A program made the translations under genes and the position numbers. Below, one piece after another: positions 33,134 through 44,335 of a DNA stretch of 64,000 nucleotides. Origin of the DNA: Calliopsis andreniformis (taxonomy: Eukaryota; Arthropoda; Insecta; Hymenoptera; Andrenidae). The stretch lies in assembly GCF_051401765.1 (NCBI RefSeq), contig NC_135071.1:4814961-4878960 (forward strand), in the 5' to 3' direction. The notes below the pieces were generated by a model, which saw only the letters and a program-made list of their open reading frames with translations, was not told the origin of the DNA and did no database searches. Numbering within the stretch: position 1 is the stretch's first letter; each line of letters begins with the position of its first letter.

Positions 33134-33216
33134 ATAAGCCAAACGAAGACCCAACGTTAAGCAAGCGGTAAGAGAAGATATAAAAAGGAAACGGACACGC
33201 GCAAGTAGTGAGCGAC
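33134..33216 (+). repeat. Partial second Gypsy LTR
   Basis: Repeats about 80 bp of the first LTR, including the TATA box, with a few substitutions (for example AAAAGGAAACGG against AAAAGGAGGCGG), and then stops aligning. It is truncated at its right end. Confidence 0.7.
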
Positions 33217-33285
33217 GAAATAATGCAAGACGAACTTATACCTCATGTTTCTGTATTTTGAGTGTGATTTGTCTGAATATGTTAA

Positions 33286-33968
33286 CCCCTTAACGCACAG
33301 ATTTTTTGACAAAAACTAGCCAAAAAAAAATCAATTTTTTTGTATAAAAAACACATTCTAGAACATTATCTTGGCAAAAAAAAAAAATACAATTAATCAA
33401 AATTTTTATTTTAATTTTGGATTTTGATCTACATTGCAGAAATTATTATTATTATTATTATGTTTTATTTTACATTATATTTTAGTAAAATATATATTGA
33501 AAAATGAGCGATTCAGAATCTGAATATGAATACGCTTTATCAGAAAGCGGCTTAAAAGAAAGTGATAATTATAGTAGTGATTCTGAAGATAGTTCAGAAA
33601 AAAATATAGCTGTTGATTGGAAGGAGATAAGCAATGTCCAACCAAATCCATCTCCTCAAAAGTTTTCATTTGTTACCGCTCCTGATTCAACTTTTCTTTT
33701 GGTGAACAATTTTGATATACTGCGCTTTTGTTCCATGGAAAAAGGCTATATTTTATTCTTGAATAAATGTTATAGCTTACAATCCTATGTAAACGATAAA
33801 TATCAATAAAACGAGTTTTTTTCTTAGCTTTCACATTGTTATTTTCAATTCTCGATTATATTCGAGTGTGAAAAATTATAGTAGCATAAAATACAACGCC
33901 ACTCGAATTATCTCGAGTGTGCACAGTTTGGCCTGTTTAGCGCGCTCGAATTAACTCGAGTTAAGAGG
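33286..33968 (+). mobile_element. piggyBac-type element, short non-autonomous
   Basis: TTAA at both edges (33282-33285, 33969-33972) and inverted ends CCCCTTAAC.. / ..GTTAAGAGG. It is 683 bp long with one 101-codon frame at 33504-33809 and subterminal palindromes on CTCGAATTAACTCGAG. It lies at the left edge of a Tc1 transposase remnant, whose coding resumes right after the second TTAA. Confidence 0.85.
33504..33809 (+). pseudogene. piggyBac transposase N-terminal remnant
   Basis: 101 codons starting MSDSESEYEYALSESG, an acidic serine-rich start, then VDWKEISNVQPNPSPQKF. This is the usual shape of a piggyBac N-terminus (acidic region, then a W..i......p..p.F block). The frame then departs from the family and stops at 33807-33809; the DDE domain is missing. 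The family call rests mainly on the TTAA context, since acidic tails are not specific. Confidence 0.5.
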
Positions 33969-33974
33969 TTAAAT

Positions 33975-34442
33975 TTTCCTCCTCGTGACCTTATGACCTT
34001 TCTACATCACTCGGACGTATTAATGCATTGTCGTATTTATTTTTGGGGGACGTTATTCCAAAGTTTCCAAAGTGTAACCCCCAATACAACGCTTTATGCA
34101 CGAGAGATTTTGAACTCACACCACTCACTACTGCGTGATGGAACAGGGAAAGGAACCTTGCTCATGCAAGACAACGCACGGCCTCATACAGTACAACATA
34201 CCCGCAGTTTTTTTGGATTGCACAATATCTCAAAACTAGACCACCTACCAATGAGTCTGGATGTTAATCCGATTGAACATGTGTAGGATATTCTAGATTC
34301 GTAATCAAGATGTCTGAAAAGACCTCTTGTGAAGGTAAAAGCATTGGGGGATACACTTCAGATATTTTGGAATGACAATTCACAAGAATTAATACGACAG
34401 TACACCAATATGCCAGAGCGATGTCGAGAAGTCATAAGGTAA
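33975..34442 (+). pseudogene. Tc1-family transposase, C-terminal part
   Basis: A single reading frame with two stops (TAG 34284-34286, where relatives have W, and TAA at about 34302). It carries LLMQDNARPHTVQHTRSFF (second aspartate), LDHLPMSLDVNPIEHV (third-acid block, normally 'SPDLNPIEHVW', with a serine-to-leucine type change) and ends NMPERCREVIR, the usual Tc1 C-terminus, at 34440-34442. N-terminal DNA-binding and the first aspartate are missing. Left of it lies the TTAA element, which may have inserted into a larger copy. Confidence 0.85.
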
Positions 34443-34538
34443 CATGTTGAAGATAAAGCGAACCGAGACTAGAACAGAATGAAGATCAGTATTTGTTCTC
34501 TTCGCGCCACAACGTCGCGCGTCATCGCAATCCCTAAT

Positions 34539-34879
34539 CAGTGATGCCAAAATCGTGGGCGCTGGGCGCTCGACGGTTCCCTCACTATGACCTACCGGCG
34601 TCCCCCACTATGCTTCCATCGATGCGCACACAAGCTACGCGTCCCCTGTACGTGTGCGGTCCGCGTTACTCGTTGCTTTCAGGCAATGTTCCATGTTTCA
34701 CGTTGCCAGAGGCGAAAGCTCGAGCAGAGGCACAGAGGAAGGCAAAATGAATCGCCGATCGCCGTCGCCGTCGTCGGTCGCTAACGTGAACGGCGACTCG
34801 CGACTAGGCGACACTCTTCAAATCCCAATACTGCAGATTTTAATGAATTCATAATTTTATGTTATGACTTCACAATAAA
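34539..34879 (+). repeat. hAT left long terminal inverted repeat
   Basis: About 340 bp, nearly identical in reverse to 38496-38835. Small frames inside (34541-34750 and overlapping ones) recur in the partner and are repeat sequence. It is GC-rich compared with the rest of the element. Confidence 0.95.
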
Positions 34880-35398
34880 AATAAACTGAAATCAGAATTA
34901 TAAGTTGAACAAATTTACCTAAAATACTACATTTCCATTAACTAACCTTTTTTTTTTCTTAATTTTATATCATTTGATGTTCAAGTTTCGAGAGAAAATC
35001 CTGGCTTACTAAAAACTTCAACTGATTCACACATGTTGCCAAAACCACTTCTGTTGCTCTACATACATATAAAGAAAAAATATACACAATTAAAATCTTG
35101 TTTGCAATAAAAATATAGAACAAAGTATTAATGTTACTATAAACTTATCTTTTTTTTTTAATGTTCCGGAATCCTAATTTGAGAATGAATATTGGTGTCT
35201 CCGAAAACTATACCTTGTTTAATCGCCTATAAGAAGAGAGAAATAAATAATTGAAATCATAATCAAAATTTTAATAACATAATAACAAATATTAACGTTA
35301 CAATAAACTTTTTTTAAATATTCTGTAATTTACCTAAAACTCCTTTAACTGATTCGTGCACGTTGTTCAGTCCTTTCTCCGTTGTAGCACTAGAAATA

Positions 35399-35455
35399 AA
35401 CCGCTCATTTGTCAAATCGAAAAATACAGTTTATCGATGTGACAAATGGGCGGTT
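35399..35455. repeat. Internal hairpin in hAT 3' region
   Basis: AACCGCTCATTTGTCA (35399-35414) pairs with TGACAAATGGGCGGTT (35440-35455), 16 bp with one mismatch, across a 25-base loop. It lies between the transposase stop and the left terminal repeat. Confidence 0.7.
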
Positions 35456-35664
35456 CATGCATAAAAAAAACAAACACAATTAAAATTGTAATTCTGATAC
35501 ATTAAAACAAATTATAAATATAATTGTAATAAGTTACCTTTTTGAAATTTTTCTGATGAAAGGATAGGTGACAGATCTGTGGTACGGAGGACCATGTTTC
35601 TGGGAATTGCAACTGTTTAAAAACTTCGAATTCCGTCCATCAATGGTACACACAGAAAGATGAA

Positions 35665-37770
35665 TTATCTATTTTCGACAGCGTTTAGAGTCAACTGTTT
35701 AAAGGTCTCTAAACGCGTCAAATTTTTGTACAAATGCTGCCCTGACATGAGCTCTAGATGTCGGTCATCGACAGACATGGTGCGACTAGTCTCATGCCTA
35801 GCTTTTAAGGATGTGCGCACCACACAGATTGAATCTAGGAGATCGGCTCCTATTTTATTTCTTTCTTTTGATTTAATATCGGGCAGCATAGAAAATATTC
35901 GTTCCGCAGTTGCATTAGAGTGGGGCAGACATCTGACTGTGTTTACTAAAGATTTGAGGTACGGAAAGAGAGATATGTTTTCGGGAGTTTCTAATTTGCA
36001 AATGTCTGCCCACATGTCGTCGAAGATCATTTTTGCCCAGTCATCTTTTTGGGCTTGCGTTGTACCGTTATACAAAAAGTTCCATTCTTTTTGTAGTTCA
36101 TCGGTACTAGAAACTCCGAATTGTCGAGCAACAGCAGCAACATCAGCAAAAGTGGAAACTCTGTCGCTGCTGAACAAAGCATTGACTGGTTTAAAAACAG
36201 TCAACTGTTTAAGAAAAATATCGTCATGAGGAAGACGATTCCGAATTTCATTACTTACGGTAACGTAAAACCGTAAGCAATTTTCGCGGAAGGAGCGTAC
36301 CTCAACTTCCGACATTCCATTCTGAGTTGCCTCTTCCAAAAAATCTGTGCACTCGGGACCAAGATTCACCTCATTGAGTGAAACTTGGTTGCACGGTAAA
36401 GAAAAATCGACCTGTCTAATTAAATCAGTGTGCCTTAGAAGAGCCGGCTTTAAAAATTTATTTAAAAAAAATAGGAGTAGCCTGACTGAAGAGGGCTGTA
36501 ACTCCTGAACCATTGTTTCGCTTTTTTGGAACGAGGCATTAAAAGAATTTAAAATATTGAGGGTAAATTCCATAAAATAGAAATACCCTTTAATGTCATA
36601 TCTGCTAAGAGAAGACAGAAATTCTGTAGCAGCTTTCGACTTTTCAGAAAATTTTTGCTCCGAGAAAAATCGGACTAAATCGTCCCAGATAAATAAAAAT
36701 CTCTGAACACATTGGTGCCTTGCGAGCCAACGTGTATCAGAGAATTTGAGAACTTTTACAGGAGACTTCTCGAAGCTCTCCTGGAATTGACGGAAAATAG
36801 CAGCTCGTTTAGGGCTGCTGTTTATATAAGAAGCGACGCCTCGAAGCAATTTGTCACATTCGTCGGGAATTGTAGCATAAGCAGTACTTGCTGCCAATGC
36901 TACAGAATGGCATACACATGGCAATGTTACGGCATTTGGATGTTTTTCAAGTAACTTGGACTTGAATGAAGAATATCTACCCGTCATTACCGAAGCATTG
37001 TCACAACTAAGGGCTGCGATATTTTGCAAAGGAATTTACATTTTCAGCAACTGATTTTCGAAAGATTTGAAAATCTTTACTGCTGAACAATCGCTGGCAT
37101 CCAGATGAATTAATTGTAACAATTCGGTTCTAATTGACAAACGACATGGTTCAACATACTTAACTGCTAGGGTGAGCCATTTATCGTTTGTCGAATCCGA
37201 GGTTTCATCCTCGTAAACTGAAAATTTAGTATGCCGTACATTGTCAATAATGCGTTCCCTTTCGCGAACGCCTAAAACATTAGCAATAACTTTGCTACAT
37301 TTACTGCGACTGATTTTCATGCCTTGTAACACTTTAGGCTCCTTGCCTATGTTTTGCATGAGATGAAGAAAATCAGACGCGACCGAAAGGGGAACATTAT
37401 GTTCAGCGAAAAAAGCGGCATATTTTATCTCCGCTATTTTTATTTTTTCATCGAGTGTCGATGAAGAAGAGGACGCGACGAACTCCTCGGTTTGGTTTTC
37501 TGTTGGTAACGGTTCTTCTCCGGTTGTGGTAGAACCGATACCTCCAGTATTATTATTACACATTTGCTGCATATTTTTAATATGCAGCTGTGTAAACGAG
37601 TGCCTGCGTATTTCTGAAAGCCCGCAATCGAAGACTTTGTTGCAGGCTTTGCAGAAGCATTTTGACTCGTCCGTGGAAATAGTTTGCAACCAAACCTTTA
37701 ACGAGTCGTCAGCATCAAACCAATGTTGCTGGAATCTTTTTTTGTACCTTTTAGCTGGTCCAGAATCCAT
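35665..37770 (-). pseudogene. hAT transposase, one nonsense codon
   Basis: A 702-codon frame from ATG at 37770 to the stop at 35665, in one frame throughout, broken only by TAA at 37036-37038 (codon 245). The N-terminus has a BED-type zinc finger (C40-x2-C43 with H57 and H63). The stop falls just before LQNIAALSCDNASVMTG, which carries the first catalytic aspartate. A long helical region follows. The C-terminal hAT dimerisation block is clear: LPHSNATAERIFSML then NKIGADLLDSICVVRTSL. The enzyme would excise and reinsert the element. Apart from the nonsense codon I see no lost motif. Residue 245 is likely lysine in active relatives, an A-to-T change, by inference. Confidence 0.9.
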
Positions 37771-38495
37771 CGTTGAAGCAGTTGCAATTCCTCTTTAGTT
37801 GAATGTTAGTCCTCCGGAACCACTTACGCGCACTCGCACTATTCTAATATATATAAAAACTACACACGCTGTTTACGTCGGGATGCACGTGTCGCGGACG
37901 CGGGCTTTAAATGACCAATGTCAATACTGACGCGCGTAGCATCTATTCCCGCTCAAATCAACGTTCTTTTGTTTTAGGCGGTTGCGTGGAAACGTAACGC
38001 TGTTGACACCGCGCGCTTTAAATGCGTTTTTGCAATTTATCATTATCGATATTTTTCTTCCTATTTCAAAGTTGAAATTTCAAACAAAAAATTGATTCTT
38101 TCCTACAAAATAGCATAATTTTCATAATTTCTCCAAGATTCCAAATCTTGGCTCAATGGACTATTGTTAAAATACCATTTTATAACATCGTCGTCCATAT
38201 TTTATTACTGTGTGCCTTTTTAGTAGGCAAATATTGTATTGATTAGGAGTCGTCGTTTTTGGTACAGAGATTACTGCAGCCACAGAAAATAGAGGTAAAA
38301 TAGGGAAAATGTCTGCGAAAAAACTTTTTTTATTTAAATAAAGGTTCCAAAAATAAGACACAATAATAACATTTTCGATTTATTTCACTCCCTCCTTAAA
38401 AAATTCCCAAAAATCATCAATTTTTTGACGCCAAGAACGTAGTAACCCCTTAGCAATGAAAGTGTCAGACTATGTATAATGTGTAGTACTTTACT

Positions 38496-38835
38496 TTATC
38501 GTGAAGTCATAACGTAAAATTATGGGTTAATTAAAATCTGCAGTATTGGGATTTGAAGAGTATCGCCTAGTCGCGAGTCGCCGTTCACGTTAGCGACCGA
38601 CGTCGGCGACGGCGATCGGCGATTCATTTTGCCTTCCTCTGTGCCTCTGCTCGAGCTTTCGCCTCTGGCAACGTGAAACATGGAACATTGCCTGAAAGCA
38701 ACGAGTAACGCGGACCGCACACGTACAGGGGACGCGTAGCTTGTGTGCGCATCGATGGAAGCATAGTGGGGGACGCCGGTAGGTCATAGTGAGGGAACCG
38801 TCGAGCGCCCAGCGCCCACGATTCTGGCATCACTG
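38496..38835 (-). repeat. hAT right long terminal inverted repeat
   Basis: Reverse complement of 34539-34879 with a few substitutions (for example GTCGCCGTCG against GTCGTCGG stretches). It ends CACTG at 38835, directly before the TCCCTAAT duplication. The minus-strand frames at 38520-38833 mirror those in the left repeat. Confidence 0.95.
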
Positions 38836-38843
38836 TCCCTAAT

Positions 38844-39923
38844 GTTCAAATCGAGTCACGCGATATCTTTGAACAGCGATACAAATGAAAAAATCGACCG
38901 CTGTCGTCGTTCATTTTTATCTTGCTTTCTTAAAAAAATCTTGAAATATATCTGCACGACTTTTTTCGATAAACATATCTTTTGTCTGAACAAGTGTTAC
39001 AGTTTTCCTTAATATTGTATCATAAATTATAACCTTTGTAATCTCTTGACGTGCTCTCAGCTCAAGGACTCAATTACCGTTGATTTTCTTTGGTGTTTCT
39101 TTTTTCTTCCTATATTTAGCAACGTGCAACATTACGTTCTATTCAACCTATACTGACTGGAACGGATTCACCATTCTAAAGCTTAATGTGATCAACTTCC
39201 TGCACCAACCAAGATTTACCGCGTCAAATCCTCGTTTAATTTAAGTTAAGTGTCTTATTTATTTATTGTATAAATTTAACGTTTTCTTTACCTTTCGTTC
39301 ATTGAATTGTACCGTGTTCTCCTTTGTTTATTTTTCTGAACTATAACCTGAGTTAACGCTCTCTTGCTCTCTCGAATTTCTCACCACCGCTAATACAACC
39401 AGTTTAACTTTTAAAATGCTATAATAGTGGGGATACATAAAACTTAAAATCAAAATATGATATCAAAAAGTAGAGAGCTCAAGCTTTAACTTGAAAAAAA
39501 AACTGTGATTCTATGATCATTTTTAACTCTCACTTAGCCAAAGTTGGGTCATTTTTGACCCCGTGTCAGGTTTACGAAGTAGCAGTTCTAAATAGTAGGC
39601 TTTTCGAGGGTTAACAGAATTACACCAGTTCAAAAACTACCAATTTTTTAACCAAAAATTACTGGCCCTTTAATTTTTCCGCCAAATCTAGTAACGTAAT
39701 AAGTCACATAGAATTGTCTTGTAGAAAAAATGTTTGCTAGAAACTAATTTGGCCTCGAAGTTCTATGATAAATATCACCATGATCGCGAATTAACTGCTC
39801 CCTCTTTAACACGTTTTCTGTCTGGTGTCTTTCGATAATGCTGGTTGAATAAGGCACGTGATATCAGAAGTAGCTTCAACCAATTTCAAACATTACTAAC
39901 TATTATGTATAATTTATTCTTAC
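38844..39923. other. Unassigned sequence, possible host intergenic or intronic
   Basis: No transposase or retroelement motifs. At 39546-39561 lies the palindrome GGGTCA-TTTT-TGACCC, a form found near ends of some TTAA elements; no complete element is visible. It borders the putative exons on the minus strand and may be intron. Confidence 0.4.
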
Positions 39924-39989
39924 TTCCAGTTGGTCGTAAATTCAACAGGTCACTTTTGTAAGAACAAGGCTTCCCTGACATCAGAACAG
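39924..39989 (-). CDS. Putative internal exon, unidentified gene (second of two)
   Basis: 66 bp bounded by an acceptor TATGTTTTCAG and a donor GGAA|GTAAGAAT on the minus strand. It is open in the phase left by the upstream exon and reads VLMSGKPCSYKSDLLNLRPTG. With the exon at 40056-40209 it is separated by a 66 bp intron, a normal size for insects. This is the strongest case for non-transposon coding in the window. I cannot identify the protein. Downstream exons on the minus strand were not found before the hAT element. Confidence 0.55.
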
Positions 39990-40055
39990 CTGAAAACATA
40001 TAAAACAGGTTTGCTACGCAAATTTCAATTAGTAAAAAGACAATTCCATACTTAC

Positions 40056-40209
40056 TTTCTATACGTTTTAGTAATAAGCCATTATTGATATAGCATTGAC
40101 CTTCCATTGCTGTAATAAAAAATTTTGCGACCATATCTAAGTCAGATTCTATAATTACAGCCAAGTTCTTATTTGTGGTCCATGTAATAATTAAACCATA
40201 ATCTTCAAT
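40056..40209 (-). CDS. Putative internal exon, unidentified gene (first of two)
   Basis: 154 bp with acceptor ATATTTTCCAG and donor GAAA|GTAAGTATG on the minus strand, open in phase 0, reading IEDYGLIITWTTNKNLAVI, then ESDLDMVAKFFITAMEGQCY. It ends in phase 1 and joins the next exon without a stop. Hydrophobic and acidic content looks like an ordinary globular protein, not a transposase. A weaker upstream exon candidate (40526-40577, SANNIVMSVKQKIGNFL) does not join in phase unless another donor is used. The gene may extend to the right, where a LINE tail has inserted at 40.6 kb. Confidence 0.55.
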
Positions 40210-40637
40210 CTGGAAAATATAACATATTTAAGTTTCAAAATCATATCAAGTAGAATTTGTAAAACAGATATTATTATATTTCTCCGAATAATAGTCACTT
40301 CTAAATTACAATTTTCTTTGAATTTTCCCGCATTACCACGTTATTGTTTCCATTACATCTTGATATTGATTAAATGTATGCTAGAACACAAGACTGATTC
40401 GACTTACGTTACTTACAACCCCTCTACATTAACGAATATATTAACTTGTATGTAGCTAATTGAAATGCGCAAGCCTCTTGATACATTTCAAATATGTAAC
40501 CGGTGTTATGATCAGCGCCTAGTACCTAAAAAATTTCCTATCTTTTGCTTTACGCTCATAACAATGTTATTAGCACTCTGGTAATAGAGCATTGATTGTG
40601 TTTGTTGACTATGGCCTGAAGCAGACATCCCGAACGA

Positions 40638-40921
40638 AGGGAACCGAAGGAGTCGCCGGCGCAGGGCGCGTAGCGCGAGGCGTCCGCGGCCCGGTGGGGA
40701 GATCAAACTCCCCACTCAGAAGGCACTCCGCCGCGGTGTTAGCGGCAGAGTTGGAGCGGGGGGCTACGGAAGTATTCGCAAGAGTTCCCGGAGTCCTCCC
40801 TCATGCGCCGATGACGGCCACCGTGGAGTTTTAGTGGGTGCAAGCCCCACACAACCCTGGGACTCCCCCACCGGGGTGTGCGTTAGGCATTTCTCCGAGT
40901 TAAAAAAAAAAAGAAAAAAAA
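40638..40921 (+). mobile_element. 5'-truncated LINE (R1-like) tail with poly(A)
   Basis: A GC-rich ORF end (...AVLAAELERGATEVFARVPG... stop near 40834), a 3' UTR with TTTAGTGGGTGCAAGCCCC and CACCGGGGTGT, then an A-rich tail at 40902-40921. The 15-base block AGACATC(C/T)CGAACGA lies on both sides (40623-40637 and 40922-40936), a LINE-style target duplication with one difference. The TTTAGTGGGT..AG.CCC signature is common in R1-group 3' UTRs. Everything 5' of the last ~65 codons is missing. Confidence 0.7.
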
Positions 40922-40936
40922 AGACATCTCGAACGA

Positions 40937-41731
40937 GGTTTATGTCTATGTCGGCCGGTGTTCGGAGCGTTAAACCACTGTCAGGGGCCGCAAACCCGGA
41001 AAAACCCCTTCGTCACCTTCCTACAGGATCACCCGAAGGGAAGACCGTCCCAGAAGGGAAGTGATTCACTTGGTTACTACTCTTCTTGTACCCATACAAG
41101 TATGGGCCCAAGGAAGACAGCGTTTCAGCGGGGGCTACGGGGAGGCGGGATCACCAGCACGAGACTCGGTCTCTTGCAGGCTTCTGCTGAGGTTCGGTTC
41201 TCACCTCACCTCAGAGAAGTGATTGACTGCACTTAACCCAGCCATTCAAACTAGGTCTAAACGACTGTCCCAAGTACAGTCGCCCATCCTAATACACCTT
41301 GTGTATGCAGGGTGTACGCGGTATTAGGAACGGGCCCCTGGTAATAAAGCAATCCAAATTTAATCTTTTGTTCATCCATTATACATATAAATTGCTCACC
41401 GGCTGTCACCACCAGCGTTACCATTCGTTAGTCCCGCCAGTCCTCTTATCTTTCCGTCCCTCGTCTAGCTGTGCTGCGGAGCCTGCTCCACTCTTCCTAC
41501 TGACGCTGACGCGTACCGTGTGGTGAATGTTAGCGAGTGTTCCGAAAGTACCGTATACTTATACTAGCACCCAAGCTAAAGCCGTCCATACGTCCGTAGG
41601 GTCCCGTAGCACAAAAGAATACCTGTTAGGTTCCCTACCTGCTCCCAGGCAGAAGAGTGGGGCAACCCAAGGCAGGCTCTGTAACACAACCAGGGCGAGA
41701 GACAGAAAGGTAAGGGGACTGGCGCGACTAA
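40937..41731. other. Unassigned GC-rich sequence
   Basis: About 800 bp with small overlapping frames on both strands (such as 40958-41236 and 41527-41736), none convincing. The style (GGGGCCGCAAACCC, GGATCACCCGAAGGG, CGGGGAGGCGGGATCACC) resembles untranslated sequence of R1-like LINEs or LTRs. Near 41403-41430 a CACCACCAGCGTTACCATTC block resembles, in reverse, 45452-45475. Confidence 0.35.
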
Positions 41732-41857
41732 AGTAGGCCCTACACGATGAGACATGTCTCGAGACAAGGTCTCATGGTCTCACATGAGACGGCAGGACAT
41801 ACTCTGGGTCTCATGAAACCTAATCACATTCAGTACTCATACAACTTTCAACGTGAA

Positions 41858-44335
41858 ATGGCGTTAGAAAATTTGTCTACGAATAAACGTCCTGCGCTGA
41901 TTATGGCATTAGCTATGTATACCGAAGAAGAAAAAGTTCCCCGTAAAAAAGAAAGTGGTAACAAAATTGGCTAATGCAAAGAAATACGTTTTCGCATATA
42001 TATTTATTAAAAGAATTCCAATCAAATTGTACCGGACTACATCACCGTAGGGTTACAATGCCAGGCATTCCCACTACGGCATGGTACGACAGAATTACGA
42101 ATGGAGGGGCTATACTCTCAGACGCCATTTCTTGGAATTCTTATATTCCACTTTCACTTGTTATGGCCGATTTATTAAACGTTGAACAGAGACAGGAGTG
42201 ATTCCACGGAACTCTAATTCTCATAGGTCATACCCGCGCTTTGTTATAAACGGTCGTCTTAAATCTTTCCTGAACCCGCAAGATCGGTGAACAGGGGCTG
42301 CACCCAATTTATCCACTGGAACCTTTCCCAGTTGCTTGCCTTTCCTAGGAACCCTTGCCATCGGGTAGCTGGTTGCTGAGACGCGTTTGTTGGCACAATC
42401 TGCTCCTAACCGAGCATAAACACGCCTCAGGAGAAGACCCTGAATGTCCTCCCATGATATGAGCTCTTGCAATTGAGCGATTACACCGAGTCGTATTACT
42501 TGGCACGAGATTGCTCTGATCAGAGCATTAACACGATTCTGCAATGTTCAACCACTGTCCCCGCCCGAATCCCGTCAAGAAAACACGAGCCCCGTTTCCC
42601 GACCGTTCCGTTAGTCACCCGTGCCTCTCTCCAAAGAAAAAGCCCTCGGTGGCCCCGCGGTGTGTTTTATTCTACTTCCCCTACCCCGGGTCAGACTTCA
42701 GTAATACAATACAATTATAGGGCTGAACATAATGCAACCATTGACGCAACTCAACGCAGTGTTAATAACAACGATAACAATGATTACATATATATCGGAA
42801 CAATCGCAGAACTTAACACAAAATATAACCTAATCATAACAATACAGCTAACTCTAACACAAATGAAACTTGTAATAATTATACAAAATAAAACCAGTTC
42901 TTAGACCTCTCTGTTGTCAACACAAATAAACCAAAAGACTTCATAAATTACATTTGTATGGATGAAAAAAAATGTAATATTATTTTAAATTTAGTCTGAC
43001 CTTTCATTGAAAAAAAATACAGTAATGCGAGAAGCTGTATCTACAGAAGAACGTTTGATAGCTACACTTAGATATTTTCCTGTAGGTCAAAATTATGAAG
43101 ATCTGAAATTCTCTTGTGCGATATCATCGCAACTATTGCGAAAAATAATTCCACAAACCTGCTGGGGGATATGTAAAACTTTAAAAGATGAATATTTGAA
43201 GGTAAGTAATAATATTTCATTTAATAACATTTCATTTTTATTTTCCAAAAATCTCTATTCAAATAATTTATAAATTCATAAATGACTGTTCAATATTTTG
43301 AAAATTTGGCGTCATTGTCATCGTTTGATACGTTGGCTGTACATGTTCTATTATAGAATAATTTTCATTAAGTTTTCCTATTTTCCTGTTGTATATGACG
43401 TCATTAATTAGTTTTTCGGTTATTATTCGCTGTCGCTGATCTAATTGCTTGAGATCGCAAGCTATTTTTTTCCGGTAATAGTAAACGGATCGTCTTCCTT
43501 ACTTCCCAATAGTGTTTGGCAAGCAAATTCTATTAATTTATCTCGCTTATTATTGTGCCCTGATTTTCTTTTTTCTGATATTCTTGAACAAATTGCAAAT
43601 GTAGTAGTAAATGACTCAGAAAGATTTGAATAGTCTTCTACTTCAATATTATCCTGATTCTGAAATAAATAAAAATTATTTTTCTTTTTAGTTTCCAGAT
43701 ACAGAGGAAAAATGGCAATCAATTGCAAATTATTTTCAAACTCTTTGGCAATTTAATAATTGCCTTGGAGCAATCGACGGCAAACATGTACAAATTGTAA
43801 AATCAGCCAATAGCAATTCCTACTTTTATAATTATAAGGGTACATTTAGTGTTGTTATGTTAGCTATTGTTAATGCCAATTAAGAATTTGCAATGGTTCA
43901 TACGGGTACGAATGGAAGAATTTCCGATAGCAGTGTTTTGCAAGAGATTGCGTTTTATAAAAAATTAATAGGGAAGAAGCTGAATATTCCTAACCCAACA
44001 ATGCCCGAAGGAACAAATTTACAATTACCGTATGCATTTGTGGGAGATCAAGTTTTTCCATTAATGGAGAACTTAATGAAGCCGTATCCCGACAAAAATT
44101 TTTCACGACAAGAAAAAATCTTGAATTACAGATTAAGCAGAGTACAGAGAGTTATAGAGAATGCTTTTGGAATAATGCCATCCGTATTTAGAATTTTTCA
44201 CTCTGTAATAGGCATTGATATAAATGTCGGTATGTAGATGCAATAACATTAGCACGTTGTAGCCTACATAATTTTTTAAGGCTACACGCACCAAATAGAT
44301 ATATGCCTCCCCTAATAAAATTTCCGATATAATAT
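41858..44335 (+). pseudogene. PIF/Harbinger transposase, disrupted
   Basis: The first part (ATG at 41858) reads MALENLSTNKRPALIM and, after a shift near 41972, RNTFSHIYLLKEFQ. The LTR at 42028-42922 interrupts here. Coding resumes with PKDFINYICMDEKKCNIIL, has a TGA in the LV.PFIEKK block, shifts frame near 43010, and goes on with VMREAVSTEERLIATLRYF. An intron (donor GAAG|GTAAGT at about 43203, acceptor TTTCCAG at 43694) precedes the catalytic exon: LGAIDGKHVQIV (first D), TAA at 43881-43883 in place of a conserved tyrosine, FVGDQVFPL (second D), RVIENAFGIM (E). A last shift near 44230 leads to CSLHNFLRLHAPN. Many lesions show the gene is dead. Confidence 0.85.
42028..42922 (+). repeat. Solo LTR of 895 bp inside the Harbinger transposase gene
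   Basis: It starts TGTACCGGACTAC and ends CTGTTGTCAACA, with CAAAT duplicated (42023-42027, 42923-42927). Harbinger coding runs up to the left CAAAT and continues from the right one, which independently fixes the insertion. The 107-codon minus-strand frame (42221-42544) and the plus-strand frames inside belong to the LTR and match nothing I know. Family unknown; a 5 bp duplication fits Copia, BEL or some Gypsy. Confidence 0.85.

Larger units (their letters stand above)
31561..33216 (+). mobile_element. Deleted Gypsy-type LTR retrotransposon (gag and partial protease only)
   Basis: The first LTR is from 31561 (TGTAAACAAGATAAGCC, TATA box GATATAAAAAGG near 31615) to about 31765, then a leader with a CAGCGGTGGGATCC block, gag, and the start of protease. 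At about 33130 the sequence jumps back into LTR (ATAAGCCAAACGAAGACCC... GATATAAAAAGG), which breaks off near 33216. RT, RNase H and integrase are absent. It is a deletion derivative unable to replicate by itself. Confidence 0.75.
34539..38835 (-). mobile_element. Complete hAT transposon with long terminal inverted repeats
   Basis: 4,297 bp bounded by a perfect 8 bp target duplication TCCCTAAT (34531-34538, 38836-38843), which is diagnostic of hAT. The ends start CAGTGATGCCA(A/G)AATCGTGGGC. Inverted repeats run about 340 bp (34539-34879 and 38496-38835), far longer than the 10-30 bp usual in hAT. It codes a transposase on the minus strand with one nonsense codon and little other damage, so it moved recently in evolutionary terms. 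Confidence 0.95.

Noticed and set aside
40526..40577. Upstream exon joined to the exons at 39.9-40.2 kb
   Set aside because: Its only open phase does not join to the next exon without a stop unless a different donor is assumed.
42221..42544. 107-codon minus-strand frame
   Set aside because: It lies wholly inside an LTR bounded by a CAAAT duplication and resembles no protein.
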